This document shows, piece by piece, positions 24,741-33,976 of a stretch of DNA of 64,000 nucleotides. This DNA is from UBA2988 sp965237965. GTDB lineage: Bacteria > Gemmatimonadota > Gemmatimonadetes > Longimicrobiales > Gaopeijiaceae. Where the stretch lies: assembly GCA_965237965.1 (NCBI GenBank), contig CBDEGT010000003.1:186001-250000 (forward strand), written 5' to 3'. Position numbers and translations under genes: made by a program. Below the pieces are notes generated by a model, which saw only the letters and a list, made by a program, of their open reading frames with translations, did no database searches and was not told the origin of the DNA. Every line of letters starts with the position of its first letter. Within the stretch, counting starts at the first letter, position 1.

Positions 24741-26246
24741 TCACGACCCGCTCCCCGCGGACTCGTCCACCATCGGCACCCGCCCCACGGCCTCGTCCAA
24801 CCGGGCGCGGGTGGCCAGATAGTCGAAGACGGCCTGCGCGTAGTTGAACTCGCTTTCCCGCAGCGCCACCTCGGCGTCGGTGAGCTCGAGCTGGCTGGAC
24901 AGCCCCTCGCGATGCTGAGCGCTCACGATCTCGAAGCCGCGCTCGGCCTGCTGAACCGCGAGACGCTGACCACGCGACCGGAGCAGCGCCTCCTCCACTT
25001 GCTCGATCAGATTGCGAACCTCTGCGGCAGCCTGATCGGCCACCAGGTGGGTTTGGGTCTGCGCGGCCCTGAGCGCCGCTTGCTTCTGATCGATGCGGGC
25101 CTCGCGCTGAAAGCCGTTGAAGATGGGCAGCGAGACACGCACGCCGACGGTGCGACCGTATGCACGCGGCGCCGCGAAGAACGACGGGCTCCCGTTCTGC
25201 TGCGCATTGATGGTGTAGCTTCCGAATACGCTCACCGTCGGGAAGTACTCGACCTGCTCGAGACGGAGCTCGGTGCGACGCAAGTCCTCAGTCAGCTCGA
25301 GCTGGCGCAGGTCCGACCGTGCCTCGAGCGCAGCCTGTACCAGCTCTTCCACGTCGGCGCCCGGCCGAACGCCGGAGAACTCGAGGATCGCCCGATTCGC
25401 AGGCGTGTTGGCCGCCGGATCCGCAAGGTTCATCCCCGCCAGCGAGCCCGCGACGGTGAGCGTTTCCGCGTCGTCACGATCGAGTTCGACCGCCAGCTGG
25501 CGACGTGCCTGCGCGATCATGTTGGTCGCGCGCCTGAGGTTCGGCTCCAGGTTGGCGAGCTCGACCTCGAGTCGCAGCACCTCGTACTCGGAGACCAGGC
25601 CGGCGCGATGGAGAGCCCGTGCCTGTGCTAGGCTCTCCCTCACTCGCCGCACCGAATTGTCGATCAGTCGCTGCTGCTCCTGCGTGAGAAGTAGCTCGTA
25701 GTAGCGCAGTCGCACCCGGGTCACCACCGATTCGGTCCGCGACCGAAGCAGCTCGTCCTGGAGCGCGCGATAGCGCCCCGCCGCGCCCACGCCGATGAAG
25801 GAGCGGGCATCGAACACGGGCTGGTCCACGTCCACCGACGTCGACCAGATGTTGTCCGCGCTGAACTGCACCGGGGCGAACTCGCCCGGGCCGGCCGACG
25901 GATCGAAGAAGGCCGCCGGAACGAAGCTGACCGACGGTGACAGATTGCGTAGGTAGTTCGCCGAGAAGTCGACCGTCGGGTACACACTGCCCCAGGCCTC
26001 GGACACCCGCTCCTCCGCTTCGTCCAGCGCGTAGCGCGCCTGACGGATCTCACGGCTCTGGTCCAGGACCGCGCGCACGACTTCGGGCAGCCCAAGCTCA
26101 GCGGCAGGAGCCCTCGCGCTCGGGTCGTGGCCGATTCCCTGCTGGGCTACGATAGGGCCCGCCGGCCCAAGCAGCGCGAGCAGCCCCGCCACCCTGGTGA
26201 TCCCCTGCCTGGTGAACCTCTGCCTTCCCGTTGTCGCTATGTCCAC
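24741..26246 (-). CDS. TolC-family outer-membrane efflux channel
   Basis: The 501-residue protein has a signal peptide ending near VAQQ. Two repeats of the outer-membrane efflux domain contain long alpha-helices (LDQSREIRQARYALDEAEER; AEVRNLIEQVEEALLRSRGQ) and short strand motifs. It forms the trimeric exit duct of the tripartite pump. Its start overlaps the end of the tetR gene by 10 bases, so the repressor and channel are translated from the same message. Confidence 0.92.
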   Translation of the reverse strand: MDIATTGRQRFTRQGITRVAGLLALLGPAGPIVAQQGIGHDPSARAPAAELGLPEVVRAVLDQSREIRQARYALDEAEERVSEAWGSVYPTVDFSANYLRNLSPSVSFVPAAFFDPSAGPGEFAPVQFSADNIWSTSVDVDQPVFDARSFIGVGAAGRYRALQDELLRSRTESVVTRVRLRYYELLLTQEQQRLIDNSVRRVRESLAQARALHRAGLVSEYEVLRLEVELANLEPNLRRATNMIAQARRQLAVELDRDDAETLTVAGSLAGMNLADPAANTPANRAILEFSGVRPGADVEELVQAALEARSDLRQLELTEDLRRTELRLEQVEYFPTVSVFGSYTINAQQNGSPSFFAAPRAYGRTVGVRVSLPIFNGFQREARIDQKQAALRAAQTQTHLVADQAAAEVRNLIEQVEEALLRSRGQRLAVQQAERGFEIVSAQHREGLSSQLELTDAEVALRESEFNYAQAVFDYLATRARLDEAVGRVPMVDESAGSGS

Positions 26247-26899
26247 GTGGCCTCCCTCCCGGCGAATCGAGTCGCATCCTCCGCTGCGGCGAGCTTCTCC
26301 GCGAGCCGCTCCGCATACGTCGTCGTCCCGAGCCCAATCAGCACGCGTGCGCTCGACCGGCGATGGAGCACCCGAAACTCGTCTTCCGTGAGCGGCAGCA
26401 TTCCCTTCAGGTAGAGTGAGATCAGCCCGTGGGCGTGGGACCAGAGGGATATCCCAATCGCCTCGGGGTCGCCCTCACGAAGCAGTCCGGCCTCGATGCA
26501 CTCTCGCACCCGATCGTTCCAGAACTGACCCACGGCGCACCCCTGGGCGGACACTTCCTCCGGCACCTCGTCTACCGAAAACAACTCCACGCCCATGAAC
26601 AGAACCTCGTAGTAGCGGGGGTGCCTCAGGGCGAACTCCAGGTACCCTTCCCCCGCCACACGGAAGCGGTCCTCGGGGGTGCGGGCCTCGAGCGCTCGGT
26701 GGAGGTACTGGATCAGCTGTCGGTACCCCTCCCCGACCACGGCCGCAAGCACCCGCTCCTTGCTCTCGTAGTGCCGGTAGAGCGCCGGTGCCGTGACCCC
26801 GAGAGTCCGCGCCAGCTTGCGCATCGAGAAGCCGTCGAGACCGTCGTTCAGGTACAGATCACAGGCGCACGCCAGGATCTTCTTTTTCTGTTCGCTCAT
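26237..26899 (-). CDS. TetR/AcrR-family repressor of the efflux operon
   Basis: The 220-residue protein has a typical TetR DNA-binding domain: helix-turn-helix GFSMRKLARTLGVTAPALYR and HYESKERVLAAVVGEGYRQL at about residues 24-62. A helical ligand-binding domain with PRYYEVLFMG follows. It is the first gene of a tetR-tolC-mfp-rnd run, so it probably represses its own operon and is released by a pump substrate. The gene overlaps tolC. Confidence 0.92.
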   Translation of the reverse strand: MSEQKKKILACACDLYLNDGLDGFSMRKLARTLGVTAPALYRHYESKERVLAAVVGEGYRQLIQYLHRALEARTPEDRFRVAGEGYLEFALRHPRYYEVLFMGVELFSVDEVPEEVSAQGCAVGQFWNDRVRECIEAGLLREGDPEAIGISLWSHAHGLISLYLKGMLPLTEDEFRVLHRRSSARVLIGLGTTTYAERLAEKLAAAEDATRFAGREATWT

Positions 26900-26900
26900 G

Positions 26901-26936
26901 GGTGAACAGCGTAAACCTACACGCCCCGGAGGTCAA
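26901..26936 (-). promoter_or_regulatory. Candidate promoter/operator of efflux operon
   Basis: Upstream of tetR on the reverse strand, TTGACC (26931-26936) could be a -35 box with TACGCT 17 bases on as a poor -10. A loose palindrome, GTGTAGGTTTACGCTGTTCAC (26902-26922, imperfect arms), lies just before the ATG, where a TetR operator is expected. Both calls are weak. Confidence 0.3.
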
Positions 26937-27091
26937 CGGGGTCCCGACCCTTCCCCATATCCAGCGGAACTTTATTGCGGAATGATACAAGAACGCCGTT
27001 TAGTGATGACACGTGCGAAACGAAGAACACGACGGAGACCGGCCGGACAGGGTTTCCAGAAACCGGCCCCGGGGACGACCCGTGAACAGGG

Positions 27092-27435
27092 TCAGCCCCG
27101 CCAGCCGTATACGATGCGGGCGGCCCGCTCCACCATGTCCGACGCCTGTAGGATTCTCTCGCGCAATCGTGCCGGTAGTCGGGATGATCCGCGAGGAAGG
27201 AACGCACGCTTCGGCACCTCTGGGGAACCATGCCCGGAGAGCGACGCCCCTACCGGTCCACTTCGTACCAACGCGCGCGCGCGGTGGCGTGGAGCGCGCG
27301 TGCCTCCGGATCCAGAAAGGCGTCGTCAGACTCCGCCCCGGACGCATCGATCGACGCGGTCTGGGCTGCGCCGCCGGACGCGCCAATGCCGCAGGCGAAC
27401 AGCCCGACAAGCACCTGCGTCCGAAAGGAGATCAT
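27092..27435 (-). pseudogene. Decayed secreted-protein gene
   Basis: From ATG 27435 the frame encodes a signal peptide and start of a mature protein (MISFRTQVLVGLFACGIGAS, ALHATARARWYEVDR) and hits a TAG at 27250-27252. Further on, in another frame, LRERILQASDMVERAARIVY and GWRG precede a TGA at 27092-27094, like the C-terminus of a protein. I read this as the two ends of a larger exported protein with the middle deleted. The parent family is not recognised with confidence. Confidence 0.35.
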
Positions 27436-27559
27436 AGGATCCCTACGACCGCTGGGGTCGACCGGTTTCGCAACGCTCAAACAGGCCCCTCCTTCTCTGC
27501 GGGCTGGTCGCGCACGGCCGCGTAGTCCACGGGCGCACACCGATGGCTATACTCTTACC

Positions 27560-28570
27560 ATGGATCAGGCCCTGGCGTCACGCAGCCGCACGTTCATCCC
27601 GCGTGCATTCCGGCCACCGGTATGGGCGCGTTCTGCCCACGCGCAGACACTGGCCGGCAAGCTCCTCCGTCCGCGTCCCACCCTCCCACTCCGCAGGGAG
27701 CGCTGGGAAACTCCGGACGGGGACGTCCTCGAGCTCGACTTCGCCGACCAAGGACTCGAGGGAGCCCCCCTGGTCGTGGTCCTGCACGGGCTCGAGGGCA
27801 ACGCGCTCCGTCCGTACGCCCTTCAATCCTACCTCGCGCTCAGAGCCCGGGGCGTTGCCGCCGTCGGGCTCAACTTCCGGGGTTGCGGGGGTGAGCCCAA
27901 CCGGCTGCCTCGCTTCTATCACTCCGGCGAGACCGGGGACCCTCTCTGGGTGCTCGAGCGGCTGCGTGCTGGTCGGCCCGACCGGCCGCTCGGCGCGCTC
28001 GGCTTTTCCCTCGGCGGGAACATTCTCCTGAGATTGCTGGGAGGGCTGAACACGCGGGGGCAGGAGCTGGTGCGCGCCGCAGCGGTCATCTCGGTACCCT
28101 TCGAACTGAGCGCCGGGGCGGACACCCTGGAAAGTGGACCGATGGTGCGGACATACGCCCGCTTCTTCCTGCGCTCGCTGATCGCCAAGGTCGAGGCGAA
28201 ACGGGAGCTGCTTGCGCCGCATCTCCGGCTCGACCGTGCGCGGAGCGCCCGAACCCTACGCGCGTTCGATGACGCCGTCACCGCGCCACTGCACGGCTTC
28301 CGTGACGCGGCTCACTATTACGAGTCGTGCAGCTCGGCGCGCTGCCTCCACAGCGTGCACGTCCCGACCCTGGTGATGCACAGCCGTGACGATCCCTTCC
28401 TTCCCGCGGCAGTCATTCCCGAGGCCGCGCTCCGCGCGAACCCCGCATTCGCTCCGGTGATCACCGACCGGGGTGGACACGTCGGGTTCGTCGAGGGAGC
28501 ACCCTGGGCACCGCGATTCTGGGCTGAGGAGCACGCCGCACGGTTCTTGGCCGAAGGGCTCGAGGCCTGA
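27560..28570 (+). CDS. YheT-family alpha/beta hydrolase
   Basis: From ATG 27560 the 336-residue product matches the YheT/EMB8 type: WARSAHAQTLAGKLLR, GDVLELDFA, LVVVLHGLEGNALRPYALQS, FRGCGGEPNRLPRFYHSGET. The nucleophile elbow is GFSLGGN (Ser150), the Asp lies in HSRDDPFLP (about 282) and the His in DRGGHVGFVEG (about 306). These are cytoplasmic serine esterases of uncertain natural substrate. The frame is open for 330 bases upstream, but that part reads like noise, and the ATG follows a TACTCTTACC leader. Confidence 0.9.
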   Translation: MDQALASRSRTFIPRAFRPPVWARSAHAQTLAGKLLRPRPTLPLRRERWETPDGDVLELDFADQGLEGAPLVVVLHGLEGNALRPYALQSYLALRARGVAAVGLNFRGCGGEPNRLPRFYHSGETGDPLWVLERLRAGRPDRPLGALGFSLGGNILLRLLGGLNTRGQELVRAAAVISVPFELSAGADTLESGPMVRTYARFFLRSLIAKVEAKRELLAPHLRLDRARSARTLRAFDDAVTAPLHGFRDAAHYYESCSSARCLHSVHVPTLVMHSRDDPFLPAAVIPEAALRANPAFAPVITDRGGHVGFVEGAPWAPRFWAEEHAARFLAEGLEA

Positions 28571-28605
28571 CCACGTCGGCCTGACCACGTCGGCGTGACC
28601 GGGTG
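28564..28605. repeat. 14-bp tandem repeat over the yheT stop
   Basis: The unit GGCCTGACCACGTC is repeated exactly at 28564-28577 and 28578-28591, followed by a degenerate third copy. The first copy includes the TGA stop of the hydrolase gene. No role is apparent. Confidence 0.6.
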
Positions 28606-28636
28606 GTGACGGCCGACCGACGCCCCACCTCGCGGA

Positions 28637-30037
28637 TCAGACCTCGCGGATCTCCTTCACCAGATCCGTCATCGCCTGCTTTGCGTCGGAGAAGAACATC
28701 ATCGCGTTGTCCAGATAGAAGAGTGGGTTATCGATGCCGGCGAAGCCTGGGGACAGGCTCCGCTTCACCACGATGACGTTGCGCGCCTTGTCCACGTCCA
28801 GGATCGGCATGCCCGCGATGATGCTCTGCGGGTTGCGCGCCTCAGGGTTCACCACATCGTTTGCGCCTACCACCACCACCACGTCGGTGCGTCCGAAGTC
28901 GTCGTTGATCTCGTCCAGGTCGAAGAGCTGGTCGTACGGAACGTCGGCCTCCGCCAAGAGCACGTTCATGTGCCCCGGCATGCGGCCGGCCACAGGGTGG
29001 ATGGCGTACTTCACGTCCACGCCACGCTCCTGTAGTAGGTCCATCGTCTTACGCAGCTCATGCTGCGCCTGCGCCACGGCGAGGCCGTAGCCTGGCACGA
29101 TGATGACGCTCTGTGCGTAGGCGAGCAGCATCGCGGCCTGCTCCGCATCGCACGCACGCGCGCTCTTCTTCTCGCCCGCCGCCACAGCAGCATGTGCCTG
29201 CCCGCCAAAGGCACCGAAGATCACGTTGGCCAGTGACCGATTCATCGCCTTGCACATGATCATGGTGAGGATCAGCCCGGCAGACCCCACGAGCGCACCC
29301 GAGAGGATCAGCAGGTTGTTGCCGATCACGAAGCCGGCCGCAGACGCCGCCATTCCGGAGTACGAGTTGAGCAACGACACCACCACCGGCATGTCTGCGC
29401 CACCGATTGGGATGACGAGCAGGATACCGAGCAGTCCGGCGAGGGCGGCGAACAGTAGGAAGACGTCGAGCGGCCCGAGGCCACCGGACCCGGCACCCTG
29501 AGCTACCAGCCCCCCCAAGACCAGAAGCGCGACGAAGAGGAGCGCGCTCAGCAGCTTCTGACCGGGAAACGTGATCGGGTTACCCGAGACGATCCCCTGC
29601 AGCTTGCCGTAGGCGACGAAGCTCCCGGTGAAGGTGACGGCACCGATCAGCGTCGAGATCGCGATGGCCACTCCCGTGAGTGCAGTAAGCGGAGCGCCCA
29701 CCTGCAGAAGGGCCACCAGCTCGGCCGCGGACACCACCGCCGAAGCCCCGCCACCGGATCCGTTGAACGCCGCCACCATCTGCGGCATCGCGGTCATCTC
29801 GACCAACCGTGCCGCAAGCGCCCCCACCACGGTGCCGATCGCGACGCCCACCAGAATCCCGGACCAACTCAACACCGCCGTATCGATCAACGTCCCGCCA
29901 ATGGCGATGAGCATGGCCGAGGCCGCGAGAGCGTTGCCCCTTCGTGCGGTCGCGGGCGACTGCATACGCTTCAGACCGACGACGAACAGCACCGCCGACA
30001 GGAGATATGCGAGCTCGATCAGGAATGAGAGATCCAT
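28637..30037 (-). CDS. pntB: NAD(P) transhydrogenase subunit beta
   Basis: The 466-residue PntB carries about nine membrane helices (MDLSFLIELAYLLSAVLFVV onward) and the NADP(H)-binding domain III at the C-terminus. That domain includes VIIVPGYGLAVAQAQHELRK, YAIHPVAGRMPGHMNVLLAE, VVVGANDVVNPEAR and VVKRSLSPGFAGIDNPLFY. It couples hydride transfer between NADH and NADP+ to proton movement across the inner membrane. The start at 30037 follows pntAB by 19 bases; earlier in-frame codons do not fit the family. Confidence 0.95.
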   Translation of the reverse strand: MDLSFLIELAYLLSAVLFVVGLKRMQSPATARRGNALAASAMLIAIGGTLIDTAVLSWSGILVGVAIGTVVGALAARLVEMTAMPQMVAAFNGSGGGASAVVSAAELVALLQVGAPLTALTGVAIAISTLIGAVTFTGSFVAYGKLQGIVSGNPITFPGQKLLSALLFVALLVLGGLVAQGAGSGGLGPLDVFLLFAALAGLLGILLVIPIGGADMPVVVSLLNSYSGMAASAAGFVIGNNLLILSGALVGSAGLILTMIMCKAMNRSLANVIFGAFGGQAHAAVAAGEKKSARACDAEQAAMLLAYAQSVIIVPGYGLAVAQAQHELRKTMDLLQERGVDVKYAIHPVAGRMPGHMNVLLAEADVPYDQLFDLDEINDDFGRTDVVVVVGANDVVNPEARNPQSIIAGMPILDVDKARNVIVVKRSLSPGFAGIDNPLFYLDNAMMFFSDAKQAMTDLVKEIREV

Positions 30038-30056
30038 GTTCTCGTGATTCTCCGGG

Positions 30057-30335
30057 TCAGCGCTTCTTGAACATCTGGAGCATGCGATCGGTGACCATGA
30101 AGCCACCCACCACGTTCACCATCGCCATCGCCACGGCCATCACCCCGAGCAGCCACCCCAGCCCCGCTTCCGTTCGCGCAGCCGCGATCAGCGCGCCCAC
30201 GATCGTGATGCCGCTGATCGCGTTCGCGCCCGACATGAGCGGGGTGTGCAGTGTGGGTGGCACTTTGCTGATCACCTCGTTGCCCACCATGGTGGCGAGA
30301 ACGAGGACGTACAGACCGACGAGCAGGGTGCCCAT
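30057..30335 (-). CDS. pntAB: NAD(P) transhydrogenase alpha subunit part 2
   Basis: This 92-residue membrane protein with three helices (LLVGLYVLVLATMVGNEVIS, ISGITIVGALIAAA, VMAVAMAMVNVVGGFMVTDR) ends MLQMFKKR. It is the membrane segment that is fused to the alpha subunit in E. coli but separate in many bacteria. The order pntAA-pntAB-pntB with 15-20-base gaps shows an operon. Confidence 0.93.
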   Translation of the reverse strand: MGTLLVGLYVLVLATMVGNEVISKVPPTLHTPLMSGANAISGITIVGALIAAARTEAGLGWLLGVMAVAMAMVNVVGGFMVTDRMLQMFKKR

Positions 30336-30351
30336 GAGCTCTCCTTGAGGA

Positions 30352-31569
30352 TCAGCGTGAGGGTCCGGAGCCGGCGGCGCCGGTCCCGGTGGTCGCAGTG
30401 GCCCCTCCAGCTGCAGGGCCCGGATCGGGCTTGGCCGGCAGCCCGAGCTGCTGCCGGACCCGCTCGTTCTTGACCTCGCCCCCGTGCGTGAGGCAAGTGG
30501 GGCCCACCACATCGTTCGTGAGATCCACGACCAGCCCCTCGTCCTTCTTCACCATCTCCTTGAGGAACGTCCAGGCGTTCTTCGAGAACATCTGGCTGGC
30601 GTGATAGGGTATGGTCGACGGCAGGTTCGTCGGCCCCAGGATCGTCAACCCGTCGCGTTCCACCGTCTGGCCAGGCTTCGAGCCGGCCACATTTCCTCCG
30701 CTCTCGGCCGCGAGGTCCACCAACACCGAGCCGGGCTTCATCGCGCGGAGCATCTCCTCCGTAACAAGCAGTGGTGCAGGCCTTCCAGGAATTTGCGCGG
30801 TCGTGATTACGATGTCGGAGTCCTTGATGTGCTTGGCGATCAGCTCGAGCTCGCGCTTGTGCTGCTCCTCGGAGAGCTCCTTGGCATAGCCGCCCTCGCC
30901 CTCCGCGGTCACCTCGTGCTCGGTTTCCAAAAAAGTCGCGCCCAGGCTCTGTACCTGCTCCTTCACGGCCGCGCGCACGTCGAAGGCCTCCACCTTGGAG
31001 CCCAGCCGACGTGCGGTCGCGATCGCTTGGAGCCCGGCGACGCCCGCCCCCAGGACGAGCGTCTTGGCGGGGCGGATGGTCCCGGCAGCGGTCATGAACA
31101 TGGGAAGGAGCTTGGGGATGGTGTCCGCGGCCAGAAGCACGGCCTTGTAGCCCGCCACCATCGCCTGGGAGGAGAGCACGTCCATGCTCTGCGCCCGGGT
31201 GGTGCGGGGGACCAACTCGAGCGCGAAGGCACTGACGCCGGCGTCGGCAAGTCGCTTGGCCGCGGCCGCATCACCGAGGGGGTTGAGGAGCGAAATCAAG
31301 AGGGCGCCCTTCGGCAGAGCCGCCACCTCCGTCTCGGTCGGGGGCTGGACCTTGAGCACCACGTCCGTGCCCTGGAGCGCCGCCCGGGAGTCAGGGGCGA
31401 TCGTCGCTCCCGCCGCCCGGTAGAGATCGTCCGGAAACGAGCAGCGCTGGCCGGCCCCCGACTGCACCACGACCTCGATCCCGGCCTTCTTGATCTCGCG
31501 GACGGTGTCGGGAACAAGGGCAACCCTCCGCTCGTCCGGGCGCGTTTCGCCGAGGACGGTGACCTTCAT
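30352..31569 (-). CDS. pntAA: NAD(P) transhydrogenase alpha subunit part 1
   Basis: The 405-residue soluble NAD(H)-binding domain I resembles alanine dehydrogenase. It shows GETRPDERRVALVPDTVREI, AQSMDVLSSQAMVAGYKAVL, the Rossmann glycine motif in LVLGAGVAGLQAIATARRLG, and the loop region GYAKELSEEQHKRELELIAK. An alanine-proline-glycine-rich tail follows the domain. It is the first gene of the pnt operon and lies on the cytoplasmic side of the complex. Confidence 0.95.
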   Translation of the reverse strand: MKVTVLGETRPDERRVALVPDTVREIKKAGIEVVVQSGAGQRCSFPDDLYRAAGATIAPDSRAALQGTDVVLKVQPPTETEVAALPKGALLISLLNPLGDAAAAKRLADAGVSAFALELVPRTTRAQSMDVLSSQAMVAGYKAVLLAADTIPKLLPMFMTAAGTIRPAKTLVLGAGVAGLQAIATARRLGSKVEAFDVRAAVKEQVQSLGATFLETEHEVTAEGEGGYAKELSEEQHKRELELIAKHIKDSDIVITTAQIPGRPAPLLVTEEMLRAMKPGSVLVDLAAESGGNVAGSKPGQTVERDGLTILGPTNLPSTIPYHASQMFSKNAWTFLKEMVKKDEGLVVDLTNDVVGPTCLTHGGEVKNERVRQQLGLPAKPDPGPAAGGATATTGTGAAGSGPSR

Positions 31570-31719
31570 GAGCTCGCTCCATGGAGATGTGATCCGGAAA
31601 AAGCCGACCCGATCGGGGTCGGCGCGGGGGCCATACTACGGGGGCAGTGGAGCCCGGGGCAACGCGCTCGACTCGACGAAGAGTCCCCGAAAGAAACCGG
31701 CAACGACCTTCAAGGGCCA

Positions 31720-33435
31720 CTAATCGGCGCGTCCCACCAGGCTCTTGATCGCCGGGCTCACCAGCAGTGCGACCAACCCGACTCCACCCGTGAAGAGCGC
31801 CACGCTCCAGAACAGGCGATCGGGCGGCAGAACCTCGAGTCGGCCCGCGACCAGCCCAGCGAACAGGTTCCCGAGCGACGCCGCGATGAACCAGACCCCC
31901 ATCATCTGACCGACGCGCCCCTCGGGCGCCAGCTTGGTCATGGACGACAGACCCACCGGTGAGAGCGCGAGCTCGCCGCACGTGTGCAGGAAGTACGTAA
32001 CTACGAGCCACGCCATCGAGAGTCCCCCGGCGGTGGCCGTGGCGTTTGCTGCGCCCCACGACAAGACGAAAAAGCCTCCGGCCAGACCCAGCAGTCCGAG
32101 CGCGAACTTCACCGGTGTAGATGGGTTCGCGTGGCGCGCGGCGAGCCACGTCCAGAGCCAGCCGAACACGGGCGCGAGCACGATGATGAAGAACGGGTTC
32201 ACGTTCTGCAGCCAGGTGGTCGGCAACTCCAGACCCCCGATCGTCCGATCCGTAAGGTCGCGCGCAAACAGGTTCATGGACGACCCGGCCTGCTCGAAAC
32301 CGGACCAGAAGACGGCCGCGAGCAAGAACAGCCAGAAGATCACCATCAGGCGTTTCTGGTCGTCCGTGACGCGGTCACCACGCGTGGCGAGGCGGGAGAC
32401 GCTCAGGACGATGAAGAGCGCGAGCGTGGCCAGGATGGCCCACTGCCCCGCCTGCGTCCCACCGAGGCGTGGGGACAGGGCGACGCTCAGCACCAGAAAC
32501 AGAGCCGCCAGCCAGCCAGCCCAGGTCGAACCGAAAATCAGCCCGGCGAAGAAGAGGATGGTGAGGAGCAGGATGCCATAGCCCAGCCAGGTCGCGAACA
32601 CCTCGAGCGTGAGCGCAACCGCACCGCTGGTGGCGAGCGCTACCACGACGGTGGCAGCCACGGCCACCGCTCCGGCCGTCAGGTAGAACTTCCGCTCACG
32701 TCGCCCAACTACATCGGCGGGCTCGTCTCCCGCCAGGCTTCCCGCATCGCCGAGCGAATCGTAGCCCAAGCGGTACTGGATCAGCCCGAACACCATGCCG
32801 AAGCCGGCGGCCGAGAATCCCCAGTGCCAGCTCACCCGCTCGCCCAGAGTGCCGCAGATGAAGGGCCCCATGAGCGCGCCCAGGTTGATTCCCATGTAGA
32901 AGATCGAGAAGGCCGCGTCGCGTCGCGCGCTCCACGCCTCAATCTGGTCGTCAGTCGCGTCTGCCGCGGGCCGCGGGTAGAGGTCGCCTACGATGGTGCT
33001 GACGTTGGGCTTGAGCAGCCCGGTCCCGACCACGATGAACAGCAGGCCGAGAAAGAAGGTCGGGATGTCGGGCAGGCCGACGAGCGGCCCGGCCAGCGTG
33101 AAGTGCCCGAGCGCGATGATGCAGCCACCGACGAAGACCGCTTTCCGCTGCCCCCACAGTCGGTCCGCGACCCACCCCCCTGGCAGCGCGAGCAAATACA
33201 CGAGCGACGTATAGAGCCCGTAGACCGCTCCCGCCCGGCCCTCCTCCCACCCGAGCCCGGGGTTACCGCCCGCGACAGCGGCCGTCATGTAGAGAATGAG
33301 CAGCGCCCGCATCCCGTAATAGCTGAAGCGCTCCCACATCTCCGTGAAGAAGAGCGTGGCGAGGCTGAGCGGATGCCCGAAGAAGCCGCGGTGTTCGAGT
33401 GGTGCTGCGTCGGTGGGAGCTGTGCGGGCCGCCAA
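31720..33435 (-). CDS. POT/PTR2-family peptide transporter
   Basis: The 571-residue protein is a proton-coupled oligopeptide transporter of the inner membrane. The family signature ExxER lies in TEMWERFSYYGMRALLILYM near residues 32-51. GTGLLKPNVSTIVGDLYP and FSIFYMGINLGALMGPFICG (PTR2 signature 2) follow, with about 14 helices in total. The start codon appears to be TTG at 33435 (the frame gives LAARTAPTD...); no ATG lies between it and the conserved region. Confidence 0.93.
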   Translation of the reverse strand: MAARTAPTDAAPLEHRGFFGHPLSLATLFFTEMWERFSYYGMRALLILYMTAAVAGGNPGLGWEEGRAGAVYGLYTSLVYLLALPGGWVADRLWGQRKAVFVGGCIIALGHFTLAGPLVGLPDIPTFFLGLLFIVVGTGLLKPNVSTIVGDLYPRPAADATDDQIEAWSARRDAAFSIFYMGINLGALMGPFICGTLGERVSWHWGFSAAGFGMVFGLIQYRLGYDSLGDAGSLAGDEPADVVGRRERKFYLTAGAVAVAATVVVALATSGAVALTLEVFATWLGYGILLLTILFFAGLIFGSTWAGWLAALFLVLSVALSPRLGGTQAGQWAILATLALFIVLSVSRLATRGDRVTDDQKRLMVIFWLFLLAAVFWSGFEQAGSSMNLFARDLTDRTIGGLELPTTWLQNVNPFFIIVLAPVFGWLWTWLAARHANPSTPVKFALGLLGLAGGFFVLSWGAANATATAGGLSMAWLVVTYFLHTCGELALSPVGLSSMTKLAPEGRVGQMMGVWFIAASLGNLFAGLVAGRLEVLPPDRLFWSVALFTGGVGLVALLVSPAIKSLVGRAD

Positions 33436-33464
33436 GGAGGACCGAGGGAGAGGGAGACCGCGAC

Positions 33465-33974
33465 TCAGCGGTGGGCCGGCCGCAGGAACGCTCGGCCGTG
33501 CCAGCTCTCCCGGGTCGGTAGCTCCCAGCCCCCCGCGCGCAAAGAGCCCAGGCTGGTGATCGTGGTATCCAGGACGGGCGTGTCACCATCCACCGCGCCC
33601 GCCTCGACGAGTCGCTTGAAGCCGGGCCGGTCCGTCCGGCTGAGCACATCCGACCTGTCCCGGTAGAAGATCGCGCCGTGGCCGAGCAGCGCCACGCCGA
33701 GGCGGCCTTCGACCTGCCTCAGGACGTCCACCATCGCGTCGATCGAGCAGCCGGAAGGGGGTACGGTCGCCTGATCGACGGCCACCATGAGGAAGCGGTC
33801 CTCGCGGAAGTCGCGGGAGGCGCCGAGCGGCGATCCGTGCGCTCTCCAGTCATCGAGAAAGCCGTCCACGGCGGAAAGCAGCTCGTTCCGCTCATGCGAG
33901 CTCAGGCTCCGCTCTGCGCCGAAGATCCAGAGCCTCGCGTCGTCTGGAAGGGACTGGAACGAGACACGGGGCAT
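33465..33974 (-). CDS. Conserved protein of unknown function
   Basis: The 169-residue protein begins MPRVSFQSLPDDARLWIFGA and contains FLDDWRAHGSPLGASRDFRE and FLMVAVDQATVPPSGCSIDA. This pattern occurs in a family of short proteins in Bacteroidota and other phyla, often mislabelled ABC transporter ATPase although it lacks Walker motifs (recall). The conserved cysteine in SGCSID may matter. The gene begins two bases before the preceding gene's stop region, so it is co-transcribed with the AI-2E-type permease gene upstream. Confidence 0.75.
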   Translation of the reverse strand: MPRVSFQSLPDDARLWIFGAERSLSSHERNELLSAVDGFLDDWRAHGSPLGASRDFREDRFLMVAVDQATVPPSGCSIDAMVDVLRQVEGRLGVALLGHGAIFYRDRSDVLSRTDRPGFKRLVEAGAVDGDTPVLDTTITSLGSLRAGGWELPTRESWHGRAFLRPAHR

Positions 33975-33976
33975 GG

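Noticed and set aside
31984..33666. 560-codon open frame antisense to the POT transporter
   Set aside because: Shadow frame of a membrane protein gene; composition is charged and repetitive without family sense.
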